A DNA stretch of 64,000 bases from an uncultured Pseudomonadota bacterium (GCA_903927005.1 CAIYLH010000115.1:62001-126000); one strand, 5' to 3'; counted from the stretch's first letter, positions 8,987 to 18,934 are shown. Notes: generated by a model from the letters alone, not told the origin. Translations and numbers: made by a program.

Positions 8987-9732
8987 AAGCGGGCCTCACG
9001 CATCAGCCGCTTCATTTCCCGCACGGCCGCGTCGAGGCCCGTGTGCAGGGCACGCGCGATGATCGCAAAGCCGATGTTCAGCTCGACGATTTCCGGGATC
9101 GCGGCCACCGGCTGGACGTTGTGATAGTCCAGACCGTGACCGGCGTTGACGATCAGGCCGCGCGCTGCACCATCGCGGGCGGCGCCGGCGAGCCGGTGCA
9201 GCTCCTCGGCGCGACGCTCGCCATCGGCTTCAGCGTAAGCGCCGGTATGCAGTTCTATCGCGTGCGCGCCGATCGCGGCGGCGGCCTCGATCTGCGCGGC
9301 ATCGGCGTCGATGAACAGCGAGACGCGGATACCGGCGTCACTGAGCGCTGCCACCGCTTCACGCAGCGCACTGCCGCCGCCAATGACGTCCAGGCCGCCC
9401 TCGGTGGTGACTTCGGTGCGCTTCTCGGGCACCAGGCAGACGTCGGCGGGACGGATCCGCCGCGCGATGCCGACCATCTCCGGAATCGCCGCCATCTCGA
9501 GGTTCATGTGAGTCTGCAGGCTCGCCGCGAACCGCTCTACATCCTGGTCCTGGATGTGGCGGCGATCCTCACGCAGGTGCAGCGTGATGCTATCGGCGCC
9601 GGCCTGCTCGGCCGTCAGCGCCGCGAAAAGCGGATCGGGAAAGCGCGCACGGCGTGCCTGGCGCACCGTCGCAACATGATCAATGTTCACGCCCAGCGCG
9701 AGCTCACGCGCGCCCATCGGTATCGGGTTCAT
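8983..9732 (-). CDS. pdxJ: pyridoxine 5'-phosphate synthase PdxJ
   Basis: Condenses 3-amino-2-oxopropyl phosphate with 1-deoxyxylulose 5-phosphate to make pyridoxine 5'-phosphate, the ring-closing step of vitamin B6 synthesis. It has 249 residues, a TIM barrel. Motifs are [16 protein letters not shown] near the N-terminus, [28 protein letters not shown] and [12 protein letters not shown]. The start is ATG 9732, which overlaps the recO stop (ATGA) and has GAGGAG 9 bases upstream; the longer open frame upstream lies in recO and is not used. Its substrate derives from the same pathway that feeds dxr at 55 kb. Confidence 0.97.
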   Translation of the reverse strand: MNPIPMGARELALGVNIDHVATVRQARRARFPDPLFAALTAEQAGADSITLHLREDRRHIQDQDVERFAASLQTHMNLEMAAIPEMVGIARRIRPADVCLVPEKRTEVTTEGGLDVIGGGSALREAVAALSDAGIRVSLFIDADAAQIEAAAAIGAHAIELHTGAYAEADGERRAEELHRLAGAARDGAARGLIVNAGHGLDYHNVQPVAAIPEIVELNIGFAIIARALHTGLDAAVREMKRLMREARL

Positions 9733-10478
9733 CGTCGGGACTCCTCTTTTCCAGTGCGCCGCTCCTGCACCGCCCGCGCGACCCGCCGGCTCGACAGCTC
9801 TTTGCCGTCCAGCGCGGTGTTGATGGCCGCACGCAGCACACGCCGCGCCACGGCCACGCTCGCAGGCGTCGACAGATCCTCGCCGCCGAGCGACAGCAGG
9901 TCCGCGCCGCGACACACCGACGGCAAGAACGGATCGGCGGCCTCGGCGGTGACGCCGCGGGCCGGGTTCACATGATAGTACCTGTCAGGCTCCACCCGGG
10001 CGCCGCCGTCAACGAGGTGCGCGTAGTCGAGGCCAACGCCGATCGCCTCCAGCAGCCGCTTTTCGAACAGCCGCAGCCCGCGATGCTCATCGGCGGGCGA
10101 CGCCAGCGCCGCCAGCGCCAAGGCATAGGCGTCGTGGACGTCCGGGTGGGAATCCTCCCGACCCAGTAGCTTGAGCACCAGCTCGTTGAGGTAGAACGCG
10201 CTCATCAGGCACGACGGCGCCACCGGCACAGGCCGAGTACCTACCTCGGCGCCGGTCAGCGTGCCGCCGTCACCGGAACCACTCCAGGAGATCACCAGCG
10301 GGCCGAACGGCAGCAGCACCGCCTGCCAGTGGCTGCCGGCACGGCGAACGCCTTTGGCGAACAACGTCACCCGGCCATGGTCGCGGGTCAGGAAGTCGAC
10401 GATCCGGCTCGAGTCCCGCCACTGCTTCTGATGCAGGAGGAACGCAGGTTCGAGCTGGACTCGTCGCGACGCGACCAT
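9729..10478 (-). CDS. recO: DNA repair protein RecO
   Basis: Helps RecR load RecA on SSB-coated single-stranded DNA at gaps. It has 249 residues with an N-terminal OB fold ([18 protein letters not shown], then [11 protein letters not shown]) and an alpha-helical C-terminal domain ([16 protein letters not shown]). No zinc-finger cysteines are visible. The gene lies 12 bases downstream of era, in the era-recO-pdxJ order found in most gammaproteobacteria. Confidence 0.94.
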   Translation of the reverse strand: MVASRRVQLEPAFLLHQKQWRDSSRIVDFLTRDHGRVTLFAKGVRRAGSHWQAVLLPFGPLVISWSGSGDGGTLTGAEVGTRPVPVAPSCLMSAFYLNELVLKLLGREDSHPDVHDAYALALAALASPADEHRGLRLFEKRLLEAIGVGLDYAHLVDGGARVEPDRYYHVNPARGVTAEAADPFLPSVCRGADLLSLGGEDLSTPASVAVARRVLRAAINTALDGKELSSRRVARAVQERRTGKEESRR

Positions 10479-10490
10479 CGCCGGCGCCGC

Positions 10491-11390
10491 TCAGCCGTCG
10501 TAGCCGAACGAGCGCAGCGCATTGGCGCTATCAGCCCAGTTGTCCTTCACCTTGACCCACAGCTCCAGATGGGTGCGACGACCGAACAGCTTGTTCAGGT
10601 CAAAGCGCGCGCTGCGACCGACTTCCTTGAGCAGGCTACCGCCCTCCCCAATCACGATCGCTTTCTGGCCCTCGCGTTCGACCCAGATCACCGCCCCGAT
10701 CTCAAGCCGACCGTCCTCGGTCTCATCCATCCGCTCGATCTCGACGGTCAGTCCGTACGGCAGTTCCTGCTGCAGGCGCATCGTCAGCTTCTCGCGAATG
10801 ATCTCGGTCGTCTGGAACTTCTCCGAGCGGTCGGTCACCTGCTCGGGCGGGAACATGGCCGGCCCCTCTGGCAGGTGCTTGGCGAGCGCCACCGGCAGCG
10901 CTGCGATGTTGTCGCGCTTGAGCGCCGACACCGGGATGACTTCAAGAAACGGGTGCAACTCGGATAACTCACCGATGAATGGCAGCAGCCGCTCGCGCGG
11001 CTGCGCGCGATCGACCTTGTTGACCACCAACACCGCGGGGATGCCAGCGCCCTTGATCCGCTGCAACACTTTCTCGTCCTCCGCAGTGAAGCGCAACGCC
11101 TCAACCACAAACGCGACGAGATCGGCGTCAGCGAGGCTCGAGGCAGCGGTGCGGTTCATCACGGTGTTCAGCATCCGGCGGCCGCCAAGATGGAGGCCCG
11201 GCGTGTCGACCAGTGCGATCTGGAAGCCCGGCCGGTTCAGCAGCCCAAGGATCCTGTGCCGGGTCGTCTGCGGCTTCGGCGTGACGATACTCAGCTTGCG
11301 CTCGAGCAGCGTGTTCAGCAGCGTCGACTTGCCGACGTTCGGGCGGCCTACGATCGCGACAAAGCCAGCGTGATGGGGGGTATCAGTCAT
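10491..11390 (-). CDS. era: GTPase Era
   Basis: Essential GTPase that binds the 3' end of 16S rRNA during 30S assembly. It has 299 residues from ATG 11390, close to the 301 of E. coli. G1 is GRPNVGKST (15-23), G3 is DTPGLH, G4 is NKVD. The C-terminal KH domain carries GQKAIVIGEGG. The start overlaps the rnc stop by 8 bases, giving the classic rnc-era coupling; the open frame continues upstream into rnc but that part is not Era. Confidence 0.97.
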   Translation of the reverse strand: MTDTPHHAGFVAIVGRPNVGKSTLLNTLLERKLSIVTPKPQTTRHRILGLLNRPGFQIALVDTPGLHLGGRRMLNTVMNRTAASSLADADLVAFVVEALRFTAEDEKVLQRIKGAGIPAVLVVNKVDRAQPRERLLPFIGELSELHPFLEVIPVSALKRDNIAALPVALAKHLPEGPAMFPPEQVTDRSEKFQTTEIIREKLTMRLQQELPYGLTVEIERMDETEDGRLEIGAVIWVEREGQKAIVIGEGGSLLKEVGRSARFDLNKLFGRRTHLELWVKVKDNWADSANALRSFGYDG

Positions 11391-12090
11391 GCGAGTCCAC
11401 TCCTGCCTCAAGTTGCGCCAACGCCCTCTCGGCCGCGAGCTGCTCGGCGCGCCGGCGGCTACTGCCGCGGCCGTCGGTAATGATGTTGGCGCTGGCCACC
11501 GCGCACTGCACGCTGAACACCTGCGAATGCGGCTCGCCGCCGATACTCTCCACGGTGTACAGCGGCAGCGGCAAGCCGCGCCCCTGCAGCCATTCCTGCA
11601 GGCGCGTCTTCGGATCCTTCGGTGGCGGCGTCTCGCGCAGCGCCTGCAGCCGCGGCCGCCACAGTCGCTCAACCACACCGCGGGCGGCATCGACCCCGCC
11701 TTCGAGGTAAATCGCGCCAAGCAGCGCCTCGAATGCGTCGGCGAGAATCGACCGCCGACGAAAGCCGCCAGAGCGCAACTCGCCCGGGCCCAGCCGCAGC
11801 CGTTCGCCGATCGCGAGCGTCTCGGCAACGTCGGCTAGCGCCTCGCCGCTGACCAGCGCCGCCCTGAAGCGACTCAGGTCGCCCTCGTCCGCGCTGCCGT
11901 ACTCGACATACAGCATCTCAGCGACGATGAACGACAGCACCGCGTCACCCAGGAATTCCAGTCGCTCGTTGTCGGGCCCCGGCGCACTGCGGTGGGTCAG
12001 CGCACGGGCAATCAGGTCGGCGTCGCGCGCCCGAAATCCGAACCGCCTCTCCAGCCAGTCCAGATCGGCGCCGAGTCCCGGCGCGATCAC
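11383..12090 (-). CDS. rnc: ribonuclease III
   Basis: Double-strand-specific RNase that processes rRNA precursors and regulatory RNAs. It has 235 residues. The signature NERLEFLGDAVL holds the catalytic acidic residues, with more in ILADAFEALLGAIYLEGG. A C-terminal dsRNA-binding domain follows (KTRLQEWLQGRGLPLPLY to AEQLAAERAL). The start is GTG 12090, inside the stop of the DUF4845 gene (GTGA). Confidence 0.97.
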   Translation of the reverse strand: MIAPGLGADLDWLERRFGFRARDADLIARALTHRSAPGPDNERLEFLGDAVLSFIVAEMLYVEYGSADEGDLSRFRAALVSGEALADVAETLAIGERLRLGPGELRSGGFRRRSILADAFEALLGAIYLEGGVDAARGVVERLWRPRLQALRETPPPKDPKTRLQEWLQGRGLPLPLYTVESIGGEPHSQVFSVQCAVASANIITDGRGSSRRRAEQLAAERALAQLEAGVDSHD

Positions 12091-12482
12091 GGCCCGGACG
12101 CGCCCGACACCGTCACCGTCTTTTCGAAGCGCACGATGAAGCCGACATTGGCAATGAACGGTGCATAAGCATCGTAGGCGACGTGGACCTGCAGATCCTG
12201 GCCCTCACGGATCACTTCGACGTCGTGCGAGGTGATCGAGTGCACATCGTCGATATCGAAGTGCTTCTCCAGCGTGCGCTGGATCAAAGCCGCTGTCGCA
12301 CCGCCGCCGCCGACCTCGGACTTGAGGTTATCCAGCCCCTTGGCAACGTTCATGTACTCCACGTACAGCGGCGTCAAGCGTACGCCGGCGTAGAGAAACA
12401 CGCCGACAAAGCCGACAAGGATCAACATGCCGAGCAGCGTCATGCCGCGCTGGCGATCGAGCTTCATAGCAGAGTGCGCCAT
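12087..12482 (-). CDS. DUF4845 family membrane-anchored protein
   Basis: A 131-residue protein with one N-terminal membrane segment (GMTLLGMLILVGFVGVFLYA) preceded by basic residues, then a small soluble domain. The N-terminus looks like a pilin-type or type II signal anchor. DUF4845 proteins are encoded between lepB and rnc in many beta- and gammaproteobacteria; no function is established. Three ATGs are possible (12488, 12482, 12467). I prefer 12482 because GGAG lies 7 bases upstream. Confidence 0.85.
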   Translation of the reverse strand: MAHSAMKLDRQRGMTLLGMLILVGFVGVFLYAGVRLTPLYVEYMNVAKGLDNLKSEVGGGGATAALIQRTLEKHFDIDDVHSITSHDVEVIREGQDLQVHVAYDAYAPFIANVGFIVRFEKTVTVSGASGP

Positions 12483-12499
12483 GTTCATTCTCCGTGCGG

Positions 12500-13363
12500 T
12501 CAGTGTACGGCCGTTCCGAGCCTGGACCAGCGCGGCATGTATCCGGGGCCGAAGCTGGCCCAGATCCGCACTGCCTTGCCGACCAGGTTTTCAGCCGGGA
12601 CGAAGCCCAGCTCCTGGAAGCGGCTGTCCTGGCTGTTGTCGCGGTTATCACCCATGAAAAAATAGTAGCCCGCAGGCACTTCGTAGGCCCCGGTGGGCGC
12701 CAGTGTCTGGTCACCCGACAGCGGCGCAGACGTCGCCAGCGCCGGGCACTCGTTCAGATTGCGCGAACTGGTGCAGCCGCGGTAGGACTGGCGGGTTTCG
12801 AGCGGGCAATACATGACCAGATGATCGCGCGCGTCGAGCGTTTCGGTGCCGAGATGGAAATTTCGGTAGCACACATCTTCCATGTACAGACCGTTGTCAC
12901 GCGACACCATCTCGCGACCGTTGACCCAGACCGCGTCACCGCGAATCACGATGTGGTCGCCCGGCAGACCGATGAGGCGCTTGATGTAGTTGAGCGACGG
13001 CTCGCTCGGCTTGCGGAACACGATCACATCGCCGCGTGTCGGGCTACCGATGTCGACGATCTTGGTGTTGAGCACCGGCAGACGCAGCCCATAGCTGAAC
13101 TTGCTGACGAAGATGAAATCGCCATCAAGCAGCGTCGGCATCATCGAGTCGGAGGGAATGCGGAACGGCTCGAACAGGAAGGAACGCACGACCAGCACGA
13201 TCAGGATGATCGGGAAGAACGAACGGGCGTACTCCACCGGCCACGGGTCCGCAGCACCCGCCGGTCGGCGCGCGGCGAACAGCACGCGGTCGAGCCCCCA
13301 GACGACGCCGGTCAAGAGCGCAAGAGCGGAGAGGATGAGCGAAAAGTCGTAGACAACGTGCAT
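12500..13363 (-). CDS. lepB: signal peptidase I
   Basis: Inner-membrane serine/lysine protease that removes Sec signal peptides in the periplasm. It has 287 residues from ATG 13363. Two membrane segments (about 5-25 and 50-63) precede the catalytic S73 in IPSDSMMPTL and K128 in NYIKRLIGLPGD. The box GDNRDNSQDSR closes the catalytic domain. It is downstream of lepA, the normal lepA-lepB operon order. The longer open frame upstream overlaps lepA and is not used. Confidence 0.97.
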   Translation of the reverse strand: MHVVYDFSLILSALALLTGVVWGLDRVLFAARRPAGAADPWPVEYARSFFPIILIVLVVRSFLFEPFRIPSDSMMPTLLDGDFIFVSKFSYGLRLPVLNTKIVDIGSPTRGDVIVFRKPSEPSLNYIKRLIGLPGDHIVIRGDAVWVNGREMVSRDNGLYMEDVCYRNFHLGTETLDARDHLVMYCPLETRQSYRGCTSSRNLNECPALATSAPLSGDQTLAPTGAYEVPAGYYFFMGDNRDNSQDSRFQELGFVPAENLVGKAVRIWASFGPGYMPRWSRLGTAVH

Positions 13364-13395
13364 GAAATAATTGTTCCGTGTTGATCCGACGCGCG

Positions 13396-15189
13396 TTACT
13401 TCTTGCCGACCTGCAGGACGGCGAGGAATGCCTCCTGCGGAATCTCGACACTGCCGACCTGCTTCATGCGCTTCTTGCCTTCCTTCTGCTTCTCCAGCAG
13501 CTTGCGCTTGCGGCTGATATCGCCGCCATAGCACTTGGCCAGCACGTTCTTGCGCATTGCCTTGACCGACGCGCGCGCCACAACCTGGCTACCAATCGCC
13601 GCCTGGATCGCAACCTCGAACATCTGCCGCGGGATAAGCTCCTGCATCTTGTCGACCAGATCCCGTCCACGCCGGTAGGCGTCGTCGCGGTGCACGATCA
13701 GGCTCAACGCATCGATGCGGTCGCCGTTGATCAGCACATCGAGCTTGACCACGTTGGCGGCCTGGAAACGATTGAACTCGTAGTCGAACGAGGCATAGCC
13801 GCGGCTGACGCTCTTGAGGCGATCAAAGAAGTCGAGCACGACCTCCCCCATGGGCAATTCGTACTGCAGCGACACCTGGTTACCGACATACAGCATCTTC
13901 TTCTGCACGCCGCGCTTTTCAGTGCACAGCTGCAACACGCCACCCACGTGCTCCGGCGGCACGAGGATGTTGGCGGTGATGATCGGCTCGCGCGTCTCCG
14001 CGATGCGGTCGATCGGCGGCAGCTTGGACGGGTTATCGACCAGCTCGACCACGCCATCGGTCTTGAGAACCTCGTAGACCACGGTCGGCGCGCTGGTCAC
14101 CAGGTCTATGTTGTACTCGCGCTCGAGCCGCTCCTGGACGATTTCCATGTGCAGCAAGCCGAGGAAGCCGATGCGAAAGCCGAAGCCCAGCGCGGTGGAC
14201 ACCTCGGGCTCGTACTGCAACGCCGAATCGTTCAGCTTGAGCTTCTGCAGCGCATCGCGGAACTGCTCGTAGTCATCGGTCGCGACGGGAAAGAGTCCCG
14301 CGAACACACGCGGCTGGATCTTCTTGAAGCCCGGCAATGCGGTGGTGCAGGGATCCGACTCGAGGGTGATCGTATCGCCAACCGGCGCGCCGTCGATCTC
14401 CTTGATGCCGGCCATGATGAAGCCGACCTCACCCGCAGACAGATCGTCGCCATCGACGCGCTTGGGAGTGAAACGACCCAGACGGGCGCACTCGTGCGCT
14501 CGTCCGGTAGACCAAATGCGGATCTTCTGGCCGCGCTTGAGCCGGCCGTTGACCACTCGCACCAGTGACACGACGCCAACGTAATTGTCGAACCACGAAT
14601 CGATGATCAGTGCCTGCAGCGGCGCGTCGACGCGACCCTTCGGCGGCGGGATGCGCGCCACGATTGCCTCGAGCAGCAGATCGACGCCGACGCCGGTCTT
14701 GGCCGAGACGAGCACCGCCTCGGTTGCATCGATGCCAATGATCTCCTCGACTTCCTTCATGACGCGGTCGGGGTCGGCGGACGGCAGGTCTATCTTGTTG
14801 ATGACCGTCAGTACTTCCAGACCCTGCTCCAGCGCCGTGTAGCAGTTGGCAACGCTCTGCGCCTCGACACCCTGGGCGGCGTCGACGACCAGCAGTGCGC
14901 CTTCGCAGGCAGCCAGCGAGCGCGACACTTCGTAGGAGAAGTCGACGTGGCCGGGCGTGTCGATGAAGTTGAGCTGGTAGTCGACCCCGTCCTGAGCCCT
15001 ATAGGTCAGGGTGACGCTCTGGGCCTTGATCGTGATGCCACGCTCGCGCTCGATGTCCATCGAATCGAGGACCTGTTCCTGCATTTCGCGTTTCTGCAGA
15101 CCGCCGCAGGTCTGGATCAGGCGATCGGCGAGCGTGGACTTGCCATGGTCGACATGGGCGATGATCGAAAAATTGCGGATATGCGGCAT
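13396..15189 (-). CDS. lepA: elongation factor 4 (LepA)
   Basis: Ribosome-bound translational GTPase that affects initiation and back-translocation. It has 597 residues, close to E. coli LepA (599). G1 is AHVDHGKST (11-19), then DTPGHVDF and [10 protein letters not shown]. The C-terminal LepA-specific domain with [18 protein letters not shown] is intact. ATG 15189 is the natural start ([10 protein letters not shown]). It heads the lepA-lepB-rnc-era group, 74 bases downstream of the glutaredoxin gene. Confidence 0.98.
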   Translation of the reverse strand: MPHIRNFSIIAHVDHGKSTLADRLIQTCGGLQKREMQEQVLDSMDIERERGITIKAQSVTLTYRAQDGVDYQLNFIDTPGHVDFSYEVSRSLAACEGALLVVDAAQGVEAQSVANCYTALEQGLEVLTVINKIDLPSADPDRVMKEVEEIIGIDATEAVLVSAKTGVGVDLLLEAIVARIPPPKGRVDAPLQALIIDSWFDNYVGVVSLVRVVNGRLKRGQKIRIWSTGRAHECARLGRFTPKRVDGDDLSAGEVGFIMAGIKEIDGAPVGDTITLESDPCTTALPGFKKIQPRVFAGLFPVATDDYEQFRDALQKLKLNDSALQYEPEVSTALGFGFRIGFLGLLHMEIVQERLEREYNIDLVTSAPTVVYEVLKTDGVVELVDNPSKLPPIDRIAETREPIITANILVPPEHVGGVLQLCTEKRGVQKKMLYVGNQVSLQYELPMGEVVLDFFDRLKSVSRGYASFDYEFNRFQAANVVKLDVLINGDRIDALSLIVHRDDAYRRGRDLVDKMQELIPRQMFEVAIQAAIGSQVVARASVKAMRKNVLAKCYGGDISRKRKLLEKQKEGKKRMKQVGSVEIPQEAFLAVLQVGKK

Positions 15190-15263
15190 TCGGGACGTCG
15201 GCTCCTGCCGGCGTGAAGGACTCGGCCAGCCGACCGATTATAGCAGTCAGCCCACCCCAACCC

Positions 15264-15506
15264 TTAGCGACCCGCGTTCCAGGCCCGCTTGAGTTCGTTC
15301 CAGTCGAGGTGACCGAAGGCAATCGGCTCGCCATCCACCAGCAAGACCGGGATTTTGAGCCCGTAACGGCGCTTGAGGATGGGATCGTCGTCAACGTCCC
15401 GCACCTCGACCGACTCGCCCCGCTCGGCAGCCCACGGAACGAGTTCCAGCAGCAATTCCTCGCACAGACCGCAGCCCTCGCGGCTGTAGAGCAGCAGTCG
15501 GCTCAT
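15264..15506 (-). CDS. glutaredoxin-like thiol protein
   Basis: An 80-residue thioredoxin-fold protein with a CGLC redox motif (12-15) after a first beta strand (SRLLLYSREG) and the cis-proline motif IPVLL. It belongs to the small glutaredoxin-like (DUF836) family; the substrate is unknown. The start overlaps the rseB stop by 4 bases, so it is made with the anti-sigma system. That position, where xanthomonads often carry a degP-type protease gene, hints at envelope stress but proves nothing. Confidence 0.85.
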   Translation of the reverse strand: MSRLLLYSREGCGLCEELLLELVPWAAERGESVEVRDVDDDPILKRRYGLKIPVLLVDGEPIAFGHLDWNELKRAWNAGR

Positions 15507-16525
15507 GGGATGGCGCGGGGGGCATCCGCCAGCCCGAGGGCCTTGGCGGAGCGGCCCGGGGTGACCCCGGTGGCGATGTATTCGACCGTTTGCGGCGGCA
15601 CTTCGCCGATCGCCGTGATCTGGTGACCGGCCGTGAACTTCAAATAGGCGAACGCGGAACCGACCCGCCCCTGCCCTTCGGTCGGCTGGCGTGGCGGCGC
15701 GGGCGGCCCCTCAATGAACACCGACACCGAGGCGAGCCCATCCGAGACCACCAGATGCGTTACCGGCTGATCGCTACCCGGCAGGCGCTGCTCGCCGCTG
15801 GCGCTGACCTTGAAGCCCGGCGGCAGCTGCAGCAGTTGCCAGGGCACGCCTGGACTGCTCGCGCGGGGCGGACTCGGCGCCTGACGGACCCAGTCAAAGC
15901 GGGAGGCGTCGACCTCGGGGCGGAACGCCGCATCCGGCAGCACGATGTCGACCTGCAGCGAGGTAAAAAGCACCTGCTCAAGCATCTGCCCACGCGCGTC
16001 GCACAGATCCGTGCGCAGCGGCATCTTCGTTTCTTCGTCGATCCACAAGCGGTAGCCGAAGCGGTAGCCGTCACGCGGCATCACCTCGATGATCCGCGAC
16101 GGCCGGCCGATGACGCGTTGCCGTCCCGTCATCTCCACGCGGTAATTCTCCTCCACGCCCGGATCGAAGGTCGGCACGGCACCCAGCAGCGCCCGATCGT
16201 CCGGCGGCGTCTCCACCAGCACCTTACGTTCGTCAGGCAGGAAACACTGCAGCTCGCCGTCATGGCGCACGATCTCGCGGCCATGCGGCGACAGGCTCAC
16301 CAGCCGCTCAAGCACGTGGCCGTCCTTGGAGCGATGGAAGATCCGCAGCTTTTCCACCGGGCCATGGCCGAGGTGGAGGAATTCACCCTGATAGGTTCGG
16401 CTCGCGACGGCCTGATTCATCTGCGTCAGCCAGCGGCGCGCCTCGTCGTCGGCCGCCGCCGGCCCTGCGAGCAGCACCGCAGCGCCCGCCAGGCACGCCA
16501 ACCGCCACAGGACGCCGGTGCTCAT
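15503..16525 (-). CDS. rseB: sigma-E regulatory protein RseB (MucB)
   Basis: Periplasmic protein that binds RseA and shields it from DegS until it senses lipopolysaccharide or mislocalised lipoprotein. It has 340 residues from ATG 16525, which overlaps the rseA stop (ATGA). A signal peptide (LACLAGAAVLLAGPAAA) precedes the LolA-like lipid-binding domain (LTQMNQAVASRTYQGEF and the strands that follow). The C-terminal domain begins near residue 230. Confidence 0.94.
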   Translation of the reverse strand: MSTGVLWRLACLAGAAVLLAGPAAADDEARRWLTQMNQAVASRTYQGEFLHLGHGPVEKLRIFHRSKDGHVLERLVSLSPHGREIVRHDGELQCFLPDERKVLVETPPDDRALLGAVPTFDPGVEENYRVEMTGRQRVIGRPSRIIEVMPRDGYRFGYRLWIDEETKMPLRTDLCDARGQMLEQVLFTSLQVDIVLPDAAFRPEVDASRFDWVRQAPSPPRASSPGVPWQLLQLPPGFKVSASGEQRLPGSDQPVTHLVVSDGLASVSVFIEGPPAPPRQPTEGQGRVGSAFAYLKFTAGHQITAIGEVPPQTVEYIATGVTPGRSAKALGLADAPRAIP

Positions 16526-17154
16526 CGGGCGCCGGACTCCGCGGCCGGCTGGTCTGCCAGCAGGTGGATCAGCACACTGCGGCCGGTCAGCGGCCCGCTG
16601 ACGCCGGAATGCGCCACGACATAATTTGCCAGGGTCGCGCCCTGGATTTCCTGCAGCCCGGCCCGCCCCGGCGGCGTCACGTAGCTGCGCGGCTCGACAC
16701 CGGCCGGCACCTGCGGCAGTGTTGTGGCGAGCTGCATCGGGGCTGGCGCGACCTCGACCGCACGCACCTGCGCCAACTGGCCGGCGGCGGGCAGCGCCGA
16801 GGGTACGGCCCGCTGCAACACCAGCACCGCGATCATGCCGACGCTCGCGGCAACCGCCAGGCCCGCCGCGGAGCGCAGCCACCCCGGCACTTGCCGGCGC
16901 TGGACCGACGCTGGCCGCAAGCCCGCGGCAGACGGCGCAGGCTCAAGCGCAATAGCAGCGCTGATCCGCAGCGCGAAATCGCCGCGCAGCGGATGCTGCT
17001 CACCGCGCAGGACCTCGCCGCAGGCTCGGTAGCGCGCCAGGCGCCGGGCGAGCTCGGGCTCGCGCTCAATGCGCCGCAGCAGCAGTGCCGTCTCTTCGGG
17101 AGGCAGTTCGCCGTCAACCAATGCCGACAGCTGTTCGTTCAGTAGGTCGCTCAT
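16522..17154 (-). CDS. rseA: anti-sigma-E factor RseA
   Basis: Single-pass inner-membrane protein that holds RpoE inactive. It has 210 residues. The N-terminal sigma-binding domain reads MSDLLNEQLSALVDGELPPE; the membrane segment is about 93-113 (RSAAGLAVAASVGMIAVLVL); the rest is periplasmic. ATG 17154 is preferred because it begins at the conserved family N-terminus. ATG 17202 would overlap the rpoE stop (ATGA) and add 16 residues, so it cannot be excluded. The order rpoE-rseA-rseB is standard. Confidence 0.9.
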   Translation of the reverse strand: MSDLLNEQLSALVDGELPPEETALLLRRIEREPELARRLARYRACGEVLRGEQHPLRGDFALRISAAIALEPAPSAAGLRPASVQRRQVPGWLRSAAGLAVAASVGMIAVLVLQRAVPSALPAAGQLAQVRAVEVAPAPMQLATTLPQVPAGVEPRSYVTPPGRAGLQEIQGATLANYVVAHSGVSGPLTGRSVLIHLLADQPAAESGAR

Positions 17155-17198
17155 GGCCATCTCTCGCTGCGCTCGGACCTGCGGTGGAAAAGCATCGG

Positions 17199-17798
17199 TC
17201 ATTCCTCCGGTCGGCCGAGGCCGCCGTCGAAGATCGGCCGCAGCTTGCGATCGATCGCCTCGCGGGCGCGGAAGATCCGCGACCGCACGGTGCCCACGGG
17301 ACAATCCATGGACGCTGCAATTTCTTCGTAGCTCAGGCCATCGATCTCACGCAGCACGATCGCGGCCCGAAGGTCCTCGGGCAACTCGGCCATCGCGCCG
17401 TTGACCGTCTGGCGTATCTCCTCGGTGAGCACCAGGTGCTCCGGCGTCTCGCCATCGGTGAGGCGGGCGTGCAGCGTGTACTGCTCCGGGTCCTGCAGAT
17501 CGAGGTTGTAGTCGATGGGGCGGCGCTTGTTTGCCACGAGGGTGTTCTTCGCAGTGTTTATCGCGATACGGTAGAGCCACGTGTAGAACGCACTGTCACC
17601 CCGGAAGGATGGCAGCGCCCGGTAGGCCTTGATGAAGGCTTCCTGAGCCACGTCTTCCGCCTCCATGGCGTCGCGAACGTACCGCATGATCAGCTTGAGC
17701 ACCTTTTGCTGATATCTCAGCACCAGGACATCGAACGCCGCCCGCTCGCCCCGCTGCACCCGCTCCACCAGCGCAAGGTCACTCTGTTCGGTGGTCAC
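17199..17798 (-). CDS. rpoE: RNA polymerase sigma factor RpoE (AlgU)
   Basis: ECF sigma factor for envelope stress. It has 199 residues; region 2 is FDVLVLRYQQKVLKLIMRYV with DVAQEAFIKAY, and region 4 is EIDGLSYEEIAASMDCPVGT. The start is GTG 17798, inside the sdhE stop (GTGA), so basal expression is coupled to the succinate dehydrogenase operon. A sigma-E-like promoter (GAACTT, 16 bases, TCTAT) lies 42-68 bases upstream inside sdhE and could allow autoregulation. Confidence 0.98.
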   Translation of the reverse strand: MTTEQSDLALVERVQRGERAAFDVLVLRYQQKVLKLIMRYVRDAMEAEDVAQEAFIKAYRALPSFRGDSAFYTWLYRIAINTAKNTLVANKRRPIDYNLDLQDPEQYTLHARLTDGETPEHLVLTEEIRQTVNGAMAELPEDLRAAIVLREIDGLSYEEIAASMDCPVGTVRSRIFRAREAIDRKLRPIFDGGLGRPEE

Positions 17799-18115
17799 GA
17801 ATCGCGCTCCGGAGGGTCCGGACGGCCGCTCTCGGGCTGATAGACCGCCTGCCTGGCAGAAAGTTCAGCCAGCTCGGTAATCTCCGCAATCAGCTCGGCC
17901 AGCGACGGATCTGCGATCGGCGCGCGGCGCAGGCAGTAGTCGGCAAGCTCGGGATCGGGCAGCTCCAGCAGCCGCAGGAACGCGGCATGGCTCTCGGCGC
18001 TGGCCGACGGCCAGCGCTGGGCGAGATAGCGCTCGAGCAACACGTCCAGCTCACGCATGCCCCGTCGGCAGCGCCATCGCAGCCGGTTCAGTTCGGCGGC
18101 GGCCGCGATGGGCAA
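17795..18115 (-). CDS. sdhE: FAD assembly factor SdhE
   Basis: Small helical protein that promotes covalent flavinylation of SdhA; the mitochondrial counterpart is SDHAF2/Sdh5. It has 106 residues. The family motif RGMRELD is at 18-24 (R18, G19, E22). The start is TTG 18115, with GAGG 5 bases upstream and the sdhB stop 7 bases before it; no ATG precedes the conserved part. It sits directly after sdhB and overlaps rpoE by 4 bases, so it links the sdh genes to the sigma-E operon. Confidence 0.92.
   Translation of the reverse strand: MPIAAAAELNRLRWRCRRGMRELDVLLERYLAQRWPSASAESHAAFLRLLELPDPELADYCLRRAPIADPSLAELIAEITELAELSARQAVYQPESGRPDPPERDS
17840..17866 (-). promoter_or_regulatory. candidate sigma-E promoter for rpoE-rseA-rseB
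   Basis: On the minus strand GAACTT (17861-17866) and TCTAT (17840-17844) are separated by 16 bases, near the sigma-E pattern. It lies inside sdhE; initiation would fall about 34 bases before the rpoE start. The match is by eye only. Confidence 0.45.
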
Positions 18116-18122
18116 CGCCGCC

Positions 18123-18911
18123 TCAGACCTGCCGCTCGAGCAGCAGTTTCTTGATTTCCGCGATCGCTCGGGCCGGGTTGAGGTCCTTCGGGCAGGCCTC
18201 GGTGCAGTTCATGATCGTGTGGCAGCGATACAGCTTGAACGAATCCGACACCATATCGAGCCGCTCGGCGGTGGCCTCGTCACGCGAGTCGACGATCCAG
18301 CGGTAGGAGGCGAGCAACGCCGCCGGCCCGAGGAAGCGGTCACTGTTCCACCAGTAGCTGGGGCAACTGGTCGAGCAGCACGCGCAGAGGATGCAGGCGG
18401 ACGGCCCGTCCACTTTCTCCTGGTCTTCCTTACTCTGCAGCCGCTCGCGATCCGGCGGTGGCGGCGTACGTGTCTGCAGCCACGGCTGCACGGCCGCGTA
18501 CTGCGCGTAGAAATTCGTCAGGTCCGGCACCAGGTCCTTCACCACCGGCATGTGCGGCAGCGGAAAGATCTTCACGTCGCCCTTGATGTCGGCGATCGAC
18601 TTGGTGCACGCGAGCGTGTTCAGCCCGTCGATATTCATCGCGCAGCTGCCGCAGATACCCTCGCGGCAACTGCGCCGGAAGGTCAGCGTCGGATCGACCT
18701 CGTTCTTGATCTTGATCAGCCCATCCAGAACCATCGGCCCGCAGCGGTCGAGGTCGAGCTGATAGCGGTCGAGCCGCGGCTTCTCGCCCGAATCCGGGTC
18801 GAAGCGATAGATCTGGAACGTCTTGACCCGCGTGGCGCCGGCCGGCGCCGCATGCGCGCGGCCCGGAATCTCGGTGTAGCGGGAATTGGCAGGAAGGTTG
18901 AAGTCAGCCAT
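18123..18911 (-). CDS. sdhB: succinate dehydrogenase iron-sulfur subunit
   Basis: Carries electrons from the SdhA flavin to the membrane quinone site. It has 262 residues. The [2Fe-2S] cysteines are C82, C87, C90 and C102 ([10 protein letters not shown] ... AC). The [4Fe-4S] and [3Fe-4S] ligands lie in [18 protein letters not shown] and [17 protein letters not shown]. It is 23 bases downstream of sdhA. Confidence 0.98.
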   Translation of the reverse strand: MADFNLPANSRYTEIPGRAHAAPAGATRVKTFQIYRFDPDSGEKPRLDRYQLDLDRCGPMVLDGLIKIKNEVDPTLTFRRSCREGICGSCAMNIDGLNTLACTKSIADIKGDVKIFPLPHMPVVKDLVPDLTNFYAQYAAVQPWLQTRTPPPPDRERLQSKEDQEKVDGPSACILCACCSTSCPSYWWNSDRFLGPAALLASYRWIVDSRDEATAERLDMVSDSFKLYRCHTIMNCTEACPKDLNPARAIAEIKKLLLERQV

Positions 18912-18934
18912 GCGATGGACCCTTTGACGGCCGA

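Noticed and set aside
10491..11828. long form of era beginning inside rnc
   Set aside because: Residues before MTDTPHH are an arginine/alanine-rich shadow of rnc.
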